Below, in pieces: positions 51,429 to 63,323 of a stretch of 64,000 nt of DNA (positions within the stretch are counted from its first letter, which is position 1; each line of letters starts with the position of its first letter). Source of the DNA: Ancylobacter radicis (lineage in GTDB: Bacteria; Pseudomonadota; Alphaproteobacteria; Rhizobiales; Xanthobacteraceae); contig NZ_JAHCQH010000015.1 of assembly GCF_018449475.1 (NCBI RefSeq), forward strand, positions 372,001 through 436,000, written 5' to 3'. Under the pieces are notes generated by a model. The model was not told where the DNA came from. It saw nothing but the letters and a program-made list of their open reading frames with translations, and searched no databases. The translations under genes were made by a program, and so were the position numbers.

Positions 51429-51871
51429 CAGGCGTCTCTACTCACATGGCGATACAGGCGACGAGCAGGCCCGGCCCAGGTCACGCCTGGACTGTACAGG
51501 TCATCCACGGTCGCGAACAGCCCCCGCCCGTGTCGGTCATCGACCTTGCGGGAAGCTGATCACGCCAAGGCTAGAACTGTTTGGGTAATATTTCATTAAT
51601 GCCCCAGCGGCAATGCCGCGCCGACTACCGCCGGCCGAAGTTGGCTGCCATGCGCGACACGCGCAGCTTGGCGGCTCACCGCCGCAAAGCTCTCACCGTC
51701 CGGCCCTGCGCCCGCCACAACTGGCGCGGCACGCCGCCGGGAAGGCGGAATTGCCGATACGCCCCATCGCCGGCGCCATCGCCACAGCCGCCGTGCCTTT
51801 CTCTGGCGGCGGCGCGATCCGATCCCATATCAGCGCAAGGCAGGCCCCAAGGGCATGCCCAGGAGAACCTC
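51429..51871. other. Divergent intergenic region, 443 bases
   Basis: It lies between the DUF2778 and Hsp20 starts. An AT-rich stretch at 51577-51600 is the only clear compositional feature, and AGGAG at 51861 is the Hsp20 ribosome-binding site. No convincing heat-shock (CTTG-type) promoter, hairpin thermosensor or small gene could be assigned. Confidence 0.5.
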
Positions 51872-52291
51872 ATGACGAAATCTGACCCCCGCGCCTGGAT
51901 GTGGTCGGACGCGATCGAGATGCTCAATCGCGCCGAGCGGATGCACCGCGAGATGTTCCAGCCGGCCCGGCTGGCGGAAGCCCCGGCGCGCCAGCGCGTG
52001 CCCTGCTGGGAGCCACCGGTCGATGTGCTGGAGACCGAGCGCGAACTGATCGTGCTGGCGGCGCTGCCCGGCGTCGATCCCGAGCGCATGACCGCGACCA
52101 TCCAGAACGGCGTGCTCACCATTGCCGGCGAGCGCATCCTTCCCGCCGAATTCCACCGCGCCACCATTCACCGCATGGAGCTGCCGCAGGGCCGCTTCGA
52201 GCGCCATCTGGCCCTGCCGGCCGGCCGCTACGAGGTGGCCCGCCCGCGCGTGGTCAATGGCTGCCTCGCCATCGTGCTGCGCAAGGTTTGA
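51872..52291 (+). CDS. Small heat-shock protein, Hsp20/alpha-crystallin family
   Basis: 139 residues from ATG 51872 (AGGAG 6 bases upstream). The alpha-crystallin domain (about 50-139) shows PVDVLETERELIVLAALPGV, the beta-strand NGVLTIAGER and ELPQGRFERHLALPAGRYE, the counterpart of the usual YGxFxRxxxLP motif. It lacks a clear C-terminal I-x-I tail beyond LAIVLRKV. It acts as an ATP-independent holdase. The lon gene starts 13 bases after its stop, so chaperone and protease are co-expressed. Confidence 0.9.
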   Translation: MTKSDPRAWMWSDAIEMLNRAERMHREMFQPARLAEAPARQRVPCWEPPVDVLETERELIVLAALPGVDPERMTATIQNGVLTIAGERILPAEFHRATIHRMELPQGRFERHLALPAGRYEVARPRVVNGCLAIVLRKV

Positions 52292-52304
52292 GGGGGAACA
52301 CGAC

Positions 52305-54764
<2,460 letters not shown>

Positions 54765-54855
54765 GCGGGCGCCGCGGGCCGGATGACGGCGGCGCCGTTA
54801 CCGGCTACAGCCTAGAGGCCGGCGCGTCTCGCCGCCGGCCTATCCGGGTTGCCGC

Positions 54856-56289
54856 ATGTCCAGCTTCTGGTCGACCTACTGGCCGCACATCTTCCTCGTC
54901 GTCTCCACCGTGATCGGCCTTGTCGCGGCGATCCATGCCGCCATGACCAAGGACGATGTGCGCGCCGCCATCGGCTGGGTCGGCGTCATCCTGCTCTCGC
55001 CGGTGATCGGCGCCTTCCTCTATCTGGTCGCCGGCATCAACCGGATCCGCCAGAGCGCGGCCGGGCGGCGGCGCGCCAGCCAGCAGCGGCGCCAGCATCA
55101 CGCGCGCCCGCCGATCGCCATCACCCTGTCGCCCAACCTCTCGGCGATGAAGCGGCTCGGCGACCGGGTGAGCGCCTTCCCGCTGACCACCGGCAACGCC
55201 GTGCGCCTGCTCGACAGCGGCGACGAGGCCTACCCGGACATGCTGGCGGCGATCCGCACCGCCCGGCGCCACATCGCCATGTCCACCTACATCTTCGACA
55301 ATGACCCGGTGGGCGCGGAATTCGCCGAGGCGCTGATCGCCGCGCAGCGCCGCGGCGTCGTGGTGCGGGTGCTGATCGACGCCATCGGCGCGCGCTATTC
55401 GCGCCCCTCCATCGTCGGCCGGCTGCGCCAGGGCGGCGTGGTCAACGCGCTGTTCATGGGCAATCTCATCGGCCTGCGCCTGCCCTATGCCAATCTGCGC
55501 AGCCACCGGAAGATGCTGATCGTCGACGGCGATCTCGCCTTCACCGGCGGCATGAACATCCGCGCCCAGTTCACCCGCCGCTACGGCGCCGACGACCCGG
55601 CCCGCGACACGCATTTCCGCGTCGAGGGTCCGGCGGTCGAGCAATTACTCACCGTGTTCTGCCAGGACTGGTCCTTCACCACCGGCGAGGTGCTGGAGGG
55701 CCCGGCCTGGGACGAGGCGCCGGAGAGCCCGCCGCGCGGCGAGGTGGCGGTGCGCCTCGTGCCCTCGGGCCCCGATCGCAACATCGCCTGCGCTCACAGC
55801 ATGATCATGGGCGCGCTCGCCATGGCGCAGAGCCGGGTGCGGATCTGCTCGCCCTATTTCCTGCCCGACCAGCAGCTCATCGGCGCGCTGGTGGTGGCCG
55901 GGCGGCGCGGCGTGGAGGTGGATATCGTCATCCCCGCCGCGAATAATCTGAAGCTGGTCGACTACGCCATGACCGCCCAGCTCGACCAGGTGCTGGAAGG
56001 CGAGTGCCGGGTCTGGCGCGCCGGCGGCATGTTCGACCATTCCAAGCTGATGGCGGTGGATGGGAGCTGGGCCTATGTCGGCTCGTCCAATCTCGATCCG
56101 CGCAGCCTCAGGCTGAATTTCGAGCTTGATCTCGAACTCTACCACAGCGCCATTGCCGGGGCGGTGGAGGCGCGGATCGGCGCGATGATGGGCGCGGGCG
56201 CGCCCGAGACGCTGGAGAGCCTGAAGGCCCGGCCTTTCCTCACGCGGCTGCGCAACCGCGCCATCTGGCTCGCCTCGCCCTATCTGTAA
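54856..56289 (+). CDS. cls: Cardiolipin synthase (phospholipase D family)
   Basis: 477 residues. Two N-terminal membrane segments (about 8-28 and 38-58) are followed by two HKD catalytic motifs, SHRKMLIVDGDLAFTGG and FDHSKLMAVDGSWAYVGSSN, the ClsA layout. It joins two phosphatidylglycerols to cardiolipin at the inner membrane. It sits 91 bases after lon on the same strand and could share in its stress response. Its 3' end converges on the glnII terminator. Confidence 0.92.
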   Translation: MSSFWSTYWPHIFLVVSTVIGLVAAIHAAMTKDDVRAAIGWVGVILLSPVIGAFLYLVAGINRIRQSAAGRRRASQQRRQHHARPPIAITLSPNLSAMKRLGDRVSAFPLTTGNAVRLLDSGDEAYPDMLAAIRTARRHIAMSTYIFDNDPVGAEFAEALIAAQRRGVVVRVLIDAIGARYSRPSIVGRLRQGGVVNALFMGNLIGLRLPYANLRSHRKMLIVDGDLAFTGGMNIRAQFTRRYGADDPARDTHFRVEGPAVEQLLTVFCQDWSFTTGEVLEGPAWDEAPESPPRGEVAVRLVPSGPDRNIACAHSMIMGALAMAQSRVRICSPYFLPDQQLIGALVVAGRRGVEVDIVIPAANNLKLVDYAMTAQLDQVLEGECRVWRAGGMFDHSKLMAVDGSWAYVGSSNLDPRSLRLNFELDLELYHSAIAGAVEARIGAMMGAGAPETLESLKARPFLTRLRNRAIWLASPYL

Positions 56290-56370
56290 GCGCCGGCGGG
56301 GCCGGCTTGCCCCCCTCCCGCGCGCTCCCTGTCCGGCTCCAGCCCCCGCGCAATTCCACGCATCGCGCCG

Positions 56371-56404
56371 CGCAAACAAAAAACCAGCCCCGAGGGGCTG
56401 GCTT
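56371..56404 (-). terminator. Intrinsic terminator of glnII
   Basis: On the minus strand CCAGCCCC / GGGGCTGG (8 bp, 2-base core loop; 56384-56401) is followed by a T-rich run TTTTTTTGTTTG. It ends the glnII transcript about 180 bases after the stop codon; no T-run follows on the plus side. Confidence 0.85.
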
Positions 56405-56582
56405 GAGGGGGAGACGGCAAAGCGTTCCGAAAGCGTGAAACTTATAGAAGCCCAGCGTTTCGCGAGCCTGTCATCTCGGGAGCTTGGCCGGCGCCTGCCG
56501 GGGCAGGCACCGGAAACAATGCCGTAAAGCGATGCCGGAAAACCGGGCCCGGGGCTCTCGCCCGCGGGCCCGGCTCAGGCGA

Positions 56583-57617
56583 TCACGCAGCCGCGGCGGC
56601 CTTGGTGGGCACTTCCGAGACCGTCTTCAGGATCTGCGAGGCGATCGCATAGGGGTCGCCCTGGGAGTTCGGGCGGCGATCCTCGAGATAGCCCTTGTAG
56701 TCGTTGCGCACGAAGCTGTGCGGAACGCGGATCGAGGCGCCACGATCAGCCACGCCGTAGGAGAACTTGTTCCACGGGGCGGTCTCGTGCTTGCCGGTCA
56801 GGCGCAGATGGTTGTCCGGGCCATAGACGGCGATGTGGTCGTCGAGGTTCTTCTCGAAGGCCGCCATGAGCGCCTCGAAATATTCCTTGCCGCCCACTTC
56901 ACGCATGTACTTCGTGGAGAAGTTGGCATGCATGCCCGAGCCGTTCCAATCGGTGTCGCCGAGCGGCTTGCAGTGGAACTCGATGTCCACGCCATACTGT
57001 TCGGTCAGGCGGAGCAGCAGGTAGCGGGCCATCCACACTTCGTCAGCAGCCCGCTTGGAGCCCTTGCCGAAAATCTGGAATTCCCACTGGCCCTTCGCGA
57101 CTTCCGCGTTGATGCCTTCATGGTTGATGCCGGCTTCGAGGCAGAGCTCAAGATGCTCTTCCACGATCTCGCGGGCGACGTCGCCGACATTCTTGAAGCC
57201 GACGCCGGTGTAATACGGGCCCTGCGGCGCGGGATAGCCATGCTCGGGGAAGCCGAGCGGACGGCCGTCCTTGTAGAAGAAGTATTCCTGCTCGAAGCCG
57301 AACCAGGCGCCTTCATCGTCCAGGATGGTGGCACGGGCATTGGTGGCATGCGGGGTGACGCCATCCGGCATCATCACTTCGCACATCACCAGCGCGCCGT
57401 TCTTGCGGGCCGGATCCGGGTAGATCGCAACCGGCTTCAGCACGCAGTCGGAGCTACGGCCCTCGGCCTGCATGGTGGACGAGCCGTCGAAGCCCCAGAG
57501 CGGGAGTTCCTCGAGCGACGGGAAGTGGTCGAATTCCTTGATCTGCGTCTTGCCGCGCAGATTCGGCGTCGGCTTGTAGCCGTCGAGCCAAATGTACTCG
57601 AGTTTGTACTTCGTCAT
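56583..57617 (-). CDS. glnII: Glutamine synthetase II (eukaryotic-type GSII)
   Basis: 344 residues, typical of rhizobial GlnII. LEYIWLDGYKP, LPLWGFDGSSTMQAEG, the catalytic region FGFEQEYFFY, NAEVAKGQWEFQIFG, DTDWNGSGMHANFSTKYMR and ASIRVPHSFVRNDYKGYLEDRRP are all present. It makes glutamine from glutamate, ammonium and ATP in the cytoplasm, under nitrogen limitation and without adenylylation control. A sigma-54 promoter match at 57717-57732 fits NtrC-dependent expression. DUF2735 is divergent, and a glutaminase gene lies beyond it. Confidence 0.96.
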   Translation of the reverse strand: MTKYKLEYIWLDGYKPTPNLRGKTQIKEFDHFPSLEELPLWGFDGSSTMQAEGRSSDCVLKPVAIYPDPARKNGALVMCEVMMPDGVTPHATNARATILDDEGAWFGFEQEYFFYKDGRPLGFPEHGYPAPQGPYYTGVGFKNVGDVAREIVEEHLELCLEAGINHEGINAEVAKGQWEFQIFGKGSKRAADEVWMARYLLLRLTEQYGVDIEFHCKPLGDTDWNGSGMHANFSTKYMREVGGKEYFEALMAAFEKNLDDHIAVYGPDNHLRLTGKHETAPWNKFSYGVADRGASIRVPHSFVRNDYKGYLEDRRPNSQGDPYAIASQILKTVSEVPTKAAAAA

Positions 57618-57716
57618 TGCGTATCTCTCACAAGCTAAGACCGGTGCCGCAGGCCCCCCGGTCGCTTCGCCGGCCGCGCGAGAAGTCGGTCGACCGCCAA
57701 CGGCTGCAAAAGCACA

Positions 57717-57732
57717 AGCAGGAGCCGTGCCA
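57717..57732 (-). promoter_or_regulatory. Sigma-54 promoter of glnII
   Basis: On the minus strand TGGCACG-GCTC-CTGCT matches the -24/-12 consensus TGGCACG-N4-TTGCW with one change. GG and GC are exactly 12 bases apart. Transcription would start near 57705, about 88 bases before the glnII start. Confidence 0.75.
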
Positions 57733-57973
57733 ACTGGCGCCGAAAGGCGCTGTGCGCGCCCTCCTCACGCGGGATGTGAACGAAGCGCGACACCCTGCCG
57801 CCGCCCCGAAAGGCGGGCGGCACCCCCGGCCGCGCGTCAGGCCCGTGCCGGCCTGTCCTTACGCAAGGCAGCCCCGCAAAAGCCGCGGCAACTAAAGTGC
57901 CGGCATCGCCGTTAACGCCGGGAGGGCTAAGGCTCGTTCGGCACTGCACAATTTCTGATCTTCTTGTGATCGT

Positions 57974-57991
57974 AAAATGTGCATTTTGCAC
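57974..57991. promoter_or_regulatory. Two overlapping palindromes before the DUF2735 gene
   Basis: AAAATG-TG-CATTTT (57974-57987) overlaps GTGCA-TTT-TGCAC (57979-57991), both perfect. They lie about 80 bases before the DUF2735 start in an AT-rich patch. They may be a regulator site; the regulator is unknown. Confidence 0.4.
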
Positions 57992-58066
57992 CAACGCCAT
58001 GCGGAACGTGCTAGATTGCCGTCAACGGCTGATGCGGGAACGCGCAGCCCATCAAGGAGAAACAGA

Positions 58067-58255
58067 ATGAGTGCCAGCGTCCATCGCGAAAGCGCGACGA
58101 TCTACCAGTTCCCGGTCGGTGGCCGGGCGAATGCGGCGAACCCGCGTCTCGACGACAAGGCCCGGCGCGAAGCCGCCGCCCAGCTCCCCGCCATCTCGTT
58201 CGGCAGCTGGTATCATGAAGAAGCCATCAAAGAGGATACGGGGCGCAAGAACTGA
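58067..58255 (+). CDS. Small DUF2735 family protein
   Basis: 62 residues from ATG 58067, with AAGGAGA 6 bases upstream. ATIYQFPVGGR near the N-terminus and GSWYHEEAIKED near the C-terminus are the DUF2735 hallmarks. These short alphaproteobacterial proteins commonly lie next to glnII, and their role is unknown; a link to nitrogen limitation is inferred from that context. It is soluble and has its own terminator. Confidence 0.85.
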   Translation: MSASVHRESATIYQFPVGGRANAANPRLDDKARREAAAQLPAISFGSWYHEEAIKEDTGRKN

Positions 58256-58317
58256 CAGCGGCCATCATCGGGATGATGACCATGTCACGCGCTCCGCGCT
58301 CCAAGCACGACGTTTCC

Positions 58318-58355
58318 AGAGGGCCGGCGATCTAGCGTCCGGCCCTCTTTGTTTC
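58318..58355 (+). terminator. Intrinsic terminator of the DUF2735 gene
   Basis: AGAGGGCCGG / CCGGCCCTCT (10-bp perfect stem, 11-base loop) is followed by TTGTTTC. Confidence 0.85.
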
Positions 58356-58390
58356 TGCGCCGCATTCAGGCGTTGCCGGGCCGCCCGCCC

Positions 58391-59317
58391 TCAGCCGAAG
58401 ATCGACCAGCCCATGCGCTGCGTCAGCATTTCCAGCGCGATGCGCCCGAGATGGGAATTGCCGCTGGCATCCAGCCCCGGCGACCACACCGCGATCGACG
58501 CCTTGCGCGGCGCCACCGCCAGAATACCCCCGCCCACCCCGCTCTTGCCCGGCAGGCCGACGCGATAGGCGAATTCGCCCGAGCCGTCATAATGGCCGCA
58601 GGTCAGCATCACCGCATTGATGCGCCGCGCCCGCTCCGGCGACACCACCGAAAAGCCGGTCGACGGGTTGCGCCCGCCATGCATCAGGAACCGCCCGGCC
58701 ATGGCCAGCTGCCGGCAGGTCATGGCGATCGCGCAATGGTGGAAATAGACCCCCAGCGTGTAATCGACCGGGTTCTCCAGCACGTCGAACGCCATCATGT
58801 AATTGGCCAGCGCCCGGTTGCGGAAGCCGGTGCGCTGCTCGGAGGCCGCCACCTTCTCGTCGATCGAGATGTTCGGGTCCTCGGCGATGAACTGGAGGAA
58901 GCGCAGGATCTCGCCCAGCGCCTCGCGCGGCTGGTGGCCGGACAGGATCGCGTCGGTGACGGCGATGGCGCCGGCATTGATGAACGGGTTGCGCGGAATG
59001 CCGTGCTCGGCCTCCAGCTGCACGATCGAGTTGAACGCGCTGCCGGAGGGCTCGCGCCCGACCCGGCGCCACAGCCGGTCGCCGATCTTGCCCAGCGCCA
59101 GCGTCAGGGTGAACACCTTTGAGATGCTCTGGATCGAGAACGCCATGTCGCAATCGCCGGCGGCGGCGACATGGCCCTCCGCATCCACCACGGCAATGCC
59201 GAAGGCGCCGGGATCGACATTGGCAAGTTCGGGAATATAGGTCGCCACCTCGCCGCGATCGGGGCGGGCACGCATTTCCTCGGCGATGTCACGAACGGTC
59301 TGGTCGAGGTCGGGCAC
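58391..59317 (-). CDS. glsA: Glutaminase (GlsA family)
   Basis: 308 residues, the usual size. The serine-dependent beta-lactamase-like active site SIQSISK gives nucleophile Ser64 and Lys67. [40 protein letters not shown] and [14 protein letters not shown] are conserved. It hydrolyses glutamine to glutamate and ammonium in the cytoplasm, the reverse of the reaction of glnII nearby, so the pair can control the glutamine pool. It is transcribed on its own toward the DUF2735 terminator region. Confidence 0.95.
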   Translation of the reverse strand: MPDLDQTVRDIAEEMRARPDRGEVATYIPELANVDPGAFGIAVVDAEGHVAAAGDCDMAFSIQSISKVFTLTLALGKIGDRLWRRVGREPSGSAFNSIVQLEAEHGIPRNPFINAGAIAVTDAILSGHQPREALGEILRFLQFIAEDPNISIDEKVAASEQRTGFRNRALANYMMAFDVLENPVDYTLGVYFHHCAIAMTCRQLAMAGRFLMHGGRNPSTGFSVVSPERARRINAVMLTCGHYDGSGEFAYRVGLPGKSGVGGGILAVAPRKASIAVWSPGLDASGNSHLGRIALEMLTQRMGWSIFG

Positions 59318-59542
59318 GGCGGGGGGATTCCTCGGCAGGGAACGGGGCGGGGGATGGGACAGGGACGTCCGATGTCAGCTCGCCCTTGCAATAGCCAAGC
59401 CGCGCTGCAACCGCCACCCCGCGCCGTCAGCGCGAGGCGCCTGGCGGCACGGCCGGAGGCATGCCCGATGGATGGCCTCACCCGCACACACTGGCCTGAT
59501 GCTCCACCTCACTGCACTGACGATCCGCCACCCCGGCGGGGG

Positions 59543-59562
59543 AAAAAGCCCTGTGTCAGGGC
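59543..59562 (-). terminator. Intrinsic terminator overlapping the glpK stop codon
   Basis: On the minus strand GCCCTG-ACA-CAGGGC followed by TTTTT. The stem includes the last codon and stop (TGA) of glpK. Confidence 0.8.
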
Positions 59563-61061
59563 ATCGTCAGGCGGCGCACCGCGTCCTGCCAACCGGCCAG
59601 CTTGGTGGTCCGGGTTTCCGGCGCCATGCTCGGCATGAAGCGCCGGTCGAGCCGCCAGCTATCGGCGAACCGCTCCGGCGCCGGCAGGATTCCCGCTTGA
59701 AAACCAGCGAGATAGGCCGCGCCGAGGGCCGTCGTCTCGCGCACCACCGGCCGGTCGACCGGCGCGGCGAGCAGGTCGGAGAGGCGTTGCATGGCCAGAT
59801 TCGAGGCCGCCATGCCGCCATCGACGCGCAGCACAGTGGCCCGCGCCGCCGCCTTGCCGGACGCCTGTTTCCAGTCCGCCCGCATCGCCTCCAGGAGGTC
59901 AGATGTCTGATAACAAACACTTTCCAGCGCCGCGAGGGCGAATTCCGCTCGCGTGGTGGCGCGCGTCAGGCCGAACAGCGCGCCGCGCACATCCGGGTTC
60001 CAATGCGGCGCGCCGAGGCCGACAAAGGCCGGCACGAGATAGATCTGCTGGGCGGGATCCGCCGTCTCGGCGAGCGCCTCGCTCTCCGCCGAGGTGCCGA
60101 TAATGCCCAGCCCGTCGCGCAGCCACTGCACCGCGGCGCCGGCAACAAAGATAGATCCTTCAAGGGCATATGTGCGCTTGCCGGCGAGTTGATAGGCGAT
60201 CGTGGTGAGCAGCCGGTTGGACGAGGCGACCGGCGTGTCGCCGGTATTGAGCAAGACGAAGCAGCCCGTGCCATAGGTAGACTTGATCATGCCCGGCAGG
60301 AAGCAGGCCTGCCCGACGGTCGCCGCCTGCTGGTCGCCGGCCATGCCGCCAATGGCGATGGCGCCGCCGAAGAATTCCGGCTTGGTGGTCCCGAAGGCGG
60401 CGGCGGAATCCTTCACCTCCGGCAGGATCGAGCGCGGCACCCGCAGGAGCGCCAGCATGTCCTCGTCCCATTCGCCGGTGCGGATGTTGAACAGCAGGGT
60501 GCGCGCCGCATTGGTGGCATCCGTCGCGTGGACCTCGCCGCCCGTGAGTTTCCACAGAATCCAGGAATCCACAGTGCCGAAAGCGAGTTCGCCCCGCTCG
60601 GCGCGGGCGCGGGCGCCGGGGACGTGATCGAGAATCCAGCTGATCTTGGTGCCGGAGAAATAAGGATCGAGAATGAGGCCGGTGCGCTCGCTCACCAAGG
60701 GTTCATGCCCCTCGGCGCGCAGCCTGGCGCACAGCTCGGCGGTGCGCCGGTCCTGCCAGACAATGGCCCGGTAGATCGCGGTTCCGGTGCGGCGATCCCA
60801 CACCACGGTGGTCTCACGCTGGTTGGTGATGCCGATGGAGGCGATGTCGGCGGCGGTGGCGCCGGCCTTGGCGATGGCCTCGCGGCAGGTGGCGAGAGTG
60901 GTCTGCCACAGATCCTCCGCCTCATGCTCGACCCAGCCAGAGGCCGGAAAATGCTGAGGAAATTCCTGCTGCGCCATGGCGGCAGGGGAGGTGTCGGGCC
61001 GGAACAGGATGGCACGGGAGGAAGTCGTGCCCTGGTCAATGGCGAGGAGATAGGAACTCAT
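59556..61061 (-). CDS. glpK: Glycerol kinase
   Basis: 501 residues, normal length. FGGY-family motifs: the ATP-binding [16 protein letters not shown] at the N-terminus, [16 protein letters not shown], the glycerol-site [25 protein letters not shown] and the second signature [20 protein letters not shown]. It phosphorylates glycerol to sn-glycerol-3-phosphate in the cytoplasm. It is the last gene of the glycerol ABC transporter operon and follows glpV after a 137-base spacer containing a hairpin. Confidence 0.95.
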   Translation of the reverse strand: MSSYLLAIDQGTTSSRAILFRPDTSPAAMAQQEFPQHFPASGWVEHEAEDLWQTTLATCREAIAKAGATAADIASIGITNQRETTVVWDRRTGTAIYRAIVWQDRRTAELCARLRAEGHEPLVSERTGLILDPYFSGTKISWILDHVPGARARAERGELAFGTVDSWILWKLTGGEVHATDATNAARTLLFNIRTGEWDEDMLALLRVPRSILPEVKDSAAAFGTTKPEFFGGAIAIGGMAGDQQAATVGQACFLPGMIKSTYGTGCFVLLNTGDTPVASSNRLLTTIAYQLAGKRTYALEGSIFVAGAAVQWLRDGLGIIGTSAESEALAETADPAQQIYLVPAFVGLGAPHWNPDVRGALFGLTRATTRAEFALAALESVCYQTSDLLEAMRADWKQASGKAAARATVLRVDGGMAASNLAMQRLSDLLAAPVDRPVVRETTALGAAYLAGFQAGILPAPERFADSWRLDRRFMPSMAPETRTTKLAGWQDAVRRLTMP

Positions 61062-61151
61062 GACGGCGTCTCACCTCGAAGGCTGCGGGCACTTCAGCCC
61101 AGCCACCACGTGCCATGATCGAAGGGAAAAGTCTTCCCGCAGCACAAGACG

Positions 61152-61180
61152 CCGCCCTCCCCCGCGTGGGGAGAGGGCGG
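61152..61180. other. Hairpin between glpV and glpK
   Basis: CCGCCCTC (61152-61159) and GAGGGCGG (61173-61180) pair around a CCCC/GGGG inner stem. There is no T-run on the minus strand. Such intercistronic hairpins often protect the upstream binding-protein mRNA and lower expression of the next gene. Confidence 0.55.
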
Positions 61181-61198
61181 AATCGGGCTGTTGCGGGA

Positions 61199-62956
61199 TC
61201 AGTTCTTGTTCGGCGGGGTTGCCGGCCAGGACTTGATGAGGGCGTCGTAGTCGATGGTCTCGCCCTTGGGCTTTTCGTTGGCGAGCTTGGGCTGGGGGGC
61301 GAGGTTGCCTTCCTTCTTGGCGAGCTCGACCCAGTACTCCATCGGCTTCTTGGCGTTCAGCTTCGGGCCGCACTCGCCCTGCACGCCGGAACGCTCCAGG
61401 CGCTCCATCACCGAGTCCTGCGCCGCCGCGAGGGCGTCCATCGCCGCCTGCGGGGTCTTGGCGCCGGAGGAGGCGTCACCGATGTTCTGCCACCACAGCT
61501 GCGCCAGCTTCGGGTAATCCGGCACGTTCGAGCCGGTCGGCGACCACTGCACGCGGGCCGGCGAGCGGTAGAACTCGACGAGGCCGCCGAGCTTGGGCGC
61601 CCGTTCGGTCATCGCCGGCGACCAGATGTCGCTCTCGCGGATGAAGGTCAGGCCCACCATGCTCTTCTTCAGCGACACGGTCTTCGACGTCACGAACTGG
61701 GCGTAGAGCCAGGCCGCCTTGCGCCGGTCCACCGGGGTGGACTTCAAGAGCGTCCAGGAACCGACGTCCTGGTAGCCCAGCTTCATGCCGTCCTTCCAGT
61801 AGGCGCCCTTCGGCGACGGGGCCATGCGCCACTTCGGCGTGCCGTCGGCGTTCATCACCGGAAGGCCGGGCTTCACCATGTCGGCGGTGAAGGCAGTGTA
61901 CCAGAACATCTGCTGGGCGATGGTGCCCTGCGCCGGCACCGGGCCGGCCTCGGAGAAGGTCATGCCGAGCGCCTGCGGCGGCGTGTATTTCTTCAGCCAC
62001 TCGATATACTTGACGATCGAATAGACCGCCGCCGGGCCGTTGGTGTCGCCACCGCGCTCCACCGAGGAGCCGGTCGGGCGGCAGCCTTCCATGCGGATGC
62101 CCCATTCGTCGACCGGCTTGCCGTTCGGCAGGCCGCGATCGCCATTGCCGGCCATGGACAGCCACGCATCGGTGAAGCGCCAGCCGAGCGAGGGATCCTT
62201 CTTGCCATAGTCCATGTTGCCATAGACCTTGACGCCGTCGATCTCCTTCACATCGTTGGTGAAGAAGTCGGCGATGTCCTCATAGGCCGACCAGTTCACC
62301 GGCACGCCGAGATCATAGCCGTACTTGGCCTTGAAGCGGGCCTTGTAGTCCGGGTTGGTGAACCAGTCGTAGCGGAACCAGTAGAGGTTGGCGAACTGCT
62401 GGTCGGGCAGCTGGTAGAGCTTGCCGTCCGGCGCGGTGGTAAAGGACAGACCAATGAAGTCCTTGAGGTCGAGCGTCGGGGAGGTGACGTCCTTGCCCTC
62501 GGCGGCCATCCAGTCGGTCAGCGGCACGGCCTGCTTGTAGCGGAAATGCGTGCCGATGAGGTCGGAATCGTTCACCCACGCATCGTAGATGTTCTTGCCC
62601 GACTGCATCTGCGTCTGGATCTTCTCGACGACGTCACCTTCCTGGATGAGGTCGTGGGTGAGCTTGATCCCGGTGATTTCCGAGAACGCCTTGGCGAGAA
62701 CCTTGGCCTCGTATTCATGGGTGGTGATGGTCTCGGAGACGACGTTGATCTCCATGCCCTTGAAGGGCTCGGCCGCCTTGATGAACCACTGGAGTTCCTT
62801 CAGCTGCTCGTCCTTCGACAGCGTCGAGGGCTGGAACTCCGCGTCGATCCACTTCTTGGCAGCAGCCTCATCCGCGCGCGCGGGTGGCGCGAAGGCGAAC
62901 AGCACCATGGTACTGGCTGCGACCAGCAATCTTGTCCGGCGTGACATCTGCTTCAT
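61199..62956 (-). CDS. glpV: Glycerol ABC transporter substrate-binding protein (GlpV-like)
   Basis: 585 residues from ATG 62956, with GGGAGG upstream. A signal peptide ends near PPARADEAA. The large family 1 binding-protein fold resembles rhizobial GlpV: KKWIDAEFQPSTLSKDEQ, EITGIKLTHDLIQEGDVVEKI, LRTDWAA-like entry loops and EYWVELAKKEGN near the end. It captures glycerol in the periplasm. The neighbours glpU, glpQ and glpK, in the order known from rhizobial glpSTPQUV loci, support the assignment. Confidence 0.92.
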   Translation of the reverse strand: MKQMSRRTRLLVAASTMVLFAFAPPARADEAAAKKWIDAEFQPSTLSKDEQLKELQWFIKAAEPFKGMEINVVSETITTHEYEAKVLAKAFSEITGIKLTHDLIQEGDVVEKIQTQMQSGKNIYDAWVNDSDLIGTHFRYKQAVPLTDWMAAEGKDVTSPTLDLKDFIGLSFTTAPDGKLYQLPDQQFANLYWFRYDWFTNPDYKARFKAKYGYDLGVPVNWSAYEDIADFFTNDVKEIDGVKVYGNMDYGKKDPSLGWRFTDAWLSMAGNGDRGLPNGKPVDEWGIRMEGCRPTGSSVERGGDTNGPAAVYSIVKYIEWLKKYTPPQALGMTFSEAGPVPAQGTIAQQMFWYTAFTADMVKPGLPVMNADGTPKWRMAPSPKGAYWKDGMKLGYQDVGSWTLLKSTPVDRRKAAWLYAQFVTSKTVSLKKSMVGLTFIRESDIWSPAMTERAPKLGGLVEFYRSPARVQWSPTGSNVPDYPKLAQLWWQNIGDASSGAKTPQAAMDALAAAQDSVMERLERSGVQGECGPKLNAKKPMEYWVELAKKEGNLAPQPKLANEKPKGETIDYDALIKSWPATPPNKN

Positions 62957-63006
62957 TGCTTCCTCCCGTCTCTCCGAGAAATTGCGGCCTTCGCCGCTTT
63001 TGTGCG

Positions 63007-63312
63007 TCACACGAGGCGGAACACCGCCAGTGCGTAGACAAGGCAGAGCGCCAGCGCCCAGCCAAGTTCGGGTCCCACCAGGGCAAGCCAGGCGAGATTG
63101 ATGAAGGCGCTGCCCAGCAGCGTGATGAAGAAGCGGTCGCCGCGCGTCGTCGGGATACCGAGAACGCCGACGCGGGCGCGCTCAGGCTTCCAGACCGCAA
63201 TGACCGTCAGGATGACCAGAAGGCTGGCGATGACGGCGAAGAACACGCCGGTCTGCCAGGTCCACGCCATCCAGGCGAGGTTCTCGGCGAGGTGGCTGGT
63301 GGTCTCTTCCAT
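63007..63312 (-). CDS. glpU: GlpU-like small membrane protein (DUF2160)
   Basis: 101 residues with three hydrophobic segments; MAWTWQTGVFFAVIA, GIPTTRGDRFFITLLGSAFINLAWL and YALAVFRLV are the DUF2160 hallmarks. The protein is found only with glycerol ABC transporters; its function is unknown, perhaps assembly or stability of the permease. It lies between glpQ and glpV with short spacers. Confidence 0.92.
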   Translation of the reverse strand: MEETTSHLAENLAWMAWTWQTGVFFAVIASLLVILTVIAVWKPERARVGVLGIPTTRGDRFFITLLGSAFINLAWLALVGPELGWALALCLVYALAVFRLV

Positions 63313-63323
63313 CGCAACCTCCC

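Larger units (their letters stand above)
57618..58066. other. Divergent intergenic region, 449 bases
   Basis: It separates glnII and the DUF2735 gene. It holds a sigma-54 promoter for glnII (57717-57732), overlapping palindromes at 57974-57991 and the AAGGAGA ribosome-binding site of the DUF2735 gene. No sigma-54 element on the plus strand was found. Confidence 0.7.

Noticed and set aside
51540-51580. CTTG near 51544 as a heat-shock promoter for hsp20
   Set aside because: No matching -10 lies at a proper distance; the next similar bases are too far away.
57979-57991. GTGCA-N3-TGCAC as an NtrC site
   Set aside because: NtrC sites have the opposite order of halves (GCAC...GTGC) with a different spacing, so the palindrome is reported only as an unknown operator.
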